The position numbers and the translations under genes were made by a program. This document shows positions 62,597 to 64,000 of a stretch of DNA of 64,000 nucleotides, one piece after another; position 1 is the stretch's first letter, and each line of letters begins with the position of its first letter. This stretch comes from Venturia oleaginea (taxonomy: Eukaryota > Ascomycota > Dothideomycetes > Venturiales > Venturiaceae): assembly GCA_013176395.1 (NCBI GenBank), contig JABMLP010000020.1, forward strand, positions 62,001-126,000, in the 5' to 3' direction. The notes beneath the pieces were generated by a model. That model was not told the DNA's origin and searched no databases. It saw only the letters and a program-made list of their open reading frames with translations.

Positions 62597-63591
62597 TCAA
62601 CTTCTTCATTCTCCTCAGTGGTTCCTTTGGCCCTTTTTGAACCAAGTTGCGTGACTCTTTCTACCTCTGTATCCAACCAGCAGTCTTTCATTCTATGGCC
62701 GGCCTTCCCACAGCGTAAGCAGAGGTTATTTGCCTTCCTATATTCATAGGCTTTAGACGAAATTTTTAACTTGTTTACGCGTGTAGGCTCCCAGTCCATA
62801 GCGTTCAGATCTTTAAAAGACTTCTCTTTATCTCTGAATCGTAACTTATCTTCTGAGGAAGAGAGCATCTTTGCTGTAGTGATTTGCATACTTGTATTCA
62901 AAAGATCGGACACAAACTGCTGGTAGGAGGTACTCTGAGATTGGCCTATTCTCTGGTTTCGCAGCTCTTGATTTATTGCTTTGTGTAGAAATGCAATTTT
63001 AACAGCGTCAGGCCAAGTCATTCCTCCAGCATTAGCAAGAGTGGTTTCAAAACGGGGAAGAAAAGAGAAGAAGGGTTCTTTCTCTTTTTGTTTGATTGTG
63101 GACAGGCTTACAGTAGCTCTTTGTTGTTGTACTGGATCGCCATAGAAGTTGTCCATATACTGTAACAATTTCTGTCCCGTTTTATCTTCCTCTGGAGCTG
63201 TCTTTACGTAGGCCAGAGTAGCCTGAGCTGCGGAGCCTCGTAGAGAGGAGAAGATGTAGGCAAATTGGTTCCTACTATCCCCTATAGACTCTGCGTCTAT
63301 CTCCAACTTCATCCTTGCTTGTTGAAACCACTGAGCCCATTCAGAACGCTTGCCATCAAATTCTTGGAGCTTAGGAAGTACAGCTTTCTTCCTATGTATT
63401 CTGTCTTTTTGTGAATTCTTAGTCTCTTGTCCTTCTACTACGTTCTCAGAGCGAGTAGTGTTAGGCAAGATTGTAAGAATACGCGTAATAGCATCGTTCT
63501 GAATGGCTAGTTGATGTTGTAATGCTGCCATAGCTTCTTGTAGGGCTTGGGGTTCTTGAGGAACTCTTTGTTCCTGATCTTCTCCTTCCAT
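62569..63591 (-). CDS. gag: Gag of chromovirus B copy 2
   Basis: 340 aa, identical to 51708-52730, with the same CCHC knuckle and acidic tail. ATG at 63591. Confidence 0.93.
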   Translation of the reverse strand: MEGEDQEQRVPQEPQALQEAMAALQHQLAIQNDAITRILTILPNTTRSENVVEGQETKNSQKDRIHRKKAVLPKLQEFDGKRSEWAQWFQQARMKLEIDAESIGDSRNQFAYIFSSLRGSAAQATLAYVKTAPEEDKTGQKLLQYMDNFYGDPVQQQRATVSLSTIKQKEKEPFFSFLPRFETTLANAGGMTWPDAVKIAFLHKAINQELRNQRIGQSQSTSYQQFVSDLLNTSMQITTAKMLSSSEDKLRFRDKEKSFKDLNAMDWEPTRVNKLKISSKAYEYRKANNLCLRCGKAGHRMKDCWLDTEVERVTQLGSKRAKGTTEENEEVEEEDYSEKE

Positions 63592-64000
63592 ATTTTCACC
63601 TATGAGAGATAATAGAGAGCACTACTATACACACTCCTAGGCTCTACTCTAGAGATTTGCTAGGCAGTATAGAGTCAATGCCTATTAGTATAGGAAGGTG
63701 ACTATAGAATCCCAGAAGGATTTTTTACACTATAGTCCGCTCTGCAATCCTTATTACTAAGGACAGAGCTCCCAGGGACTGTGAAGGCCAAGTGTATTAA
63801 ATCTCTCTCCCTAGCTCTTTCTTTCCTCAGCTTATTACAGCTTCAACTCCTAAGACTACGCTGTCTTAGGATGACCTGCCCTTGCTTCTTGGAGATTCTA
63901 GCACGTTCTAGAAAATCTCAGTTTGAATTCTCTTGAATTCCCTTTTTGGATTGGCCCTTTCGGTTGGCCCTTGCTTCTTGGAGATTCTAGCACCTTCTAG
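63592..64000 (-). other. Leader of B copy 2, non-coding
   Basis: Mirror of 51299-51707. The window ends inside the repeated GGGCCAACC/CTAGAAGGTGCTAG part. Confidence 0.7.

Larger units (their letters stand above)
58425..64000 (-). mobile_element. Chromovirus B, copy 2 (minus strand, 5' end beyond the window)
   Basis: 3' LTR 58425-58735, pol 58736-62521 and beyond, gag 62569-63591, leader 63592-64000; the 5' LTR is outside. Coding regions are the same as copy 1 at protein level. Inserted into A-like gag after GAATT. Confidence 0.93.

Overview
The window reads as nuclear DNA of a filamentous ascomycete (Pezizomycotina). The host genes carry short introns (about 40-60 bp in most cases) with GT..AG borders and CTAAC/CTGAC branch-like sites. 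They encode eukaryotic housekeeping proteins: 20S proteasome subunits, a mitochondrial ribosomal protein and an ER sulfhydryl oxidase. The rest is dense in Ty3/Gypsy chromoviruses, a Copia element, Fot1/pogo and Tc1/mariner DNA transposons. A leotiomycete (Botrytis/Monilinia relatives) is only a guess; nothing in the sequence fixes the genus.

1-18.1 kb is a gene-bearing segment. It holds a nonsense-broken unknown gene (2-790, -), PRE10 proteasome alpha (1366-2517, -), an uncharacterised Gln-rich protein (3328-4392, +), a Fot1/pogo transposon with a 175-bp MITE inside its transposase (4696-6728), mL59/MRPL25 (7234-7924, -), PUP3 proteasome beta (8196-9029, +), a coiled-coil protein with an early stop (9593-10519, +), a decayed amidohydrolase (10753-11800, -), ERV2 (12530-13232, -), a frameshifted secreted FAD oxidoreductase (14084-15558, -), and a 5'-truncated rhodopsin-like membrane protein (16640-17600, -) abutting an SDR remnant (17699-18003, +). 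Decay rises toward the repeat block, and many of the stops look like C-to-T changes, as in RIP.

18.1-64 kb is an almost pure transposon nest: an apparently intact Tc1/mariner (18100-19498); a dead Fot1-like copy (19508-20648); an intact chromovirus 'A' (21642-28674, -) with identical 470-bp LTRs and an antisense zinc-cluster/coiled-coil gene between pol and its 3' LTR; two decayed A-like copies in inverted orientation (28675-31796 +, 31797-36504 -), one carrying a 1.6-kb non-LTR-like insertion and the other a solo LTR; a 5'-truncated chromovirus 'C' (36505-44410+) split by a fresh Copia element (39149-43958, -) that has lost its reverse transcriptase core; a LINE fragment (44583-45118, -); Gypsy 'D' (45121-50503, +), cut by an LTR of family 'B'; and two near-identical chromovirus 'B' copies facing tail to tail (50738-56895 + and 58425 to beyond 64000, -), separated by a duplicate of the A/B chimeric segment.

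The elements interlock functionally. A and B both carry a primer-binding site complementary to the first 11 nt of their predicted transcripts (Tf1-type self-priming), while Copia uses an initiator-Met tRNA half-site. Several elements (Copia without an RT palm, C without an integrase catalytic Asp, the 1.6-kb insertion, the MITE) must rely on, or once relied on, proteins supplied by others.
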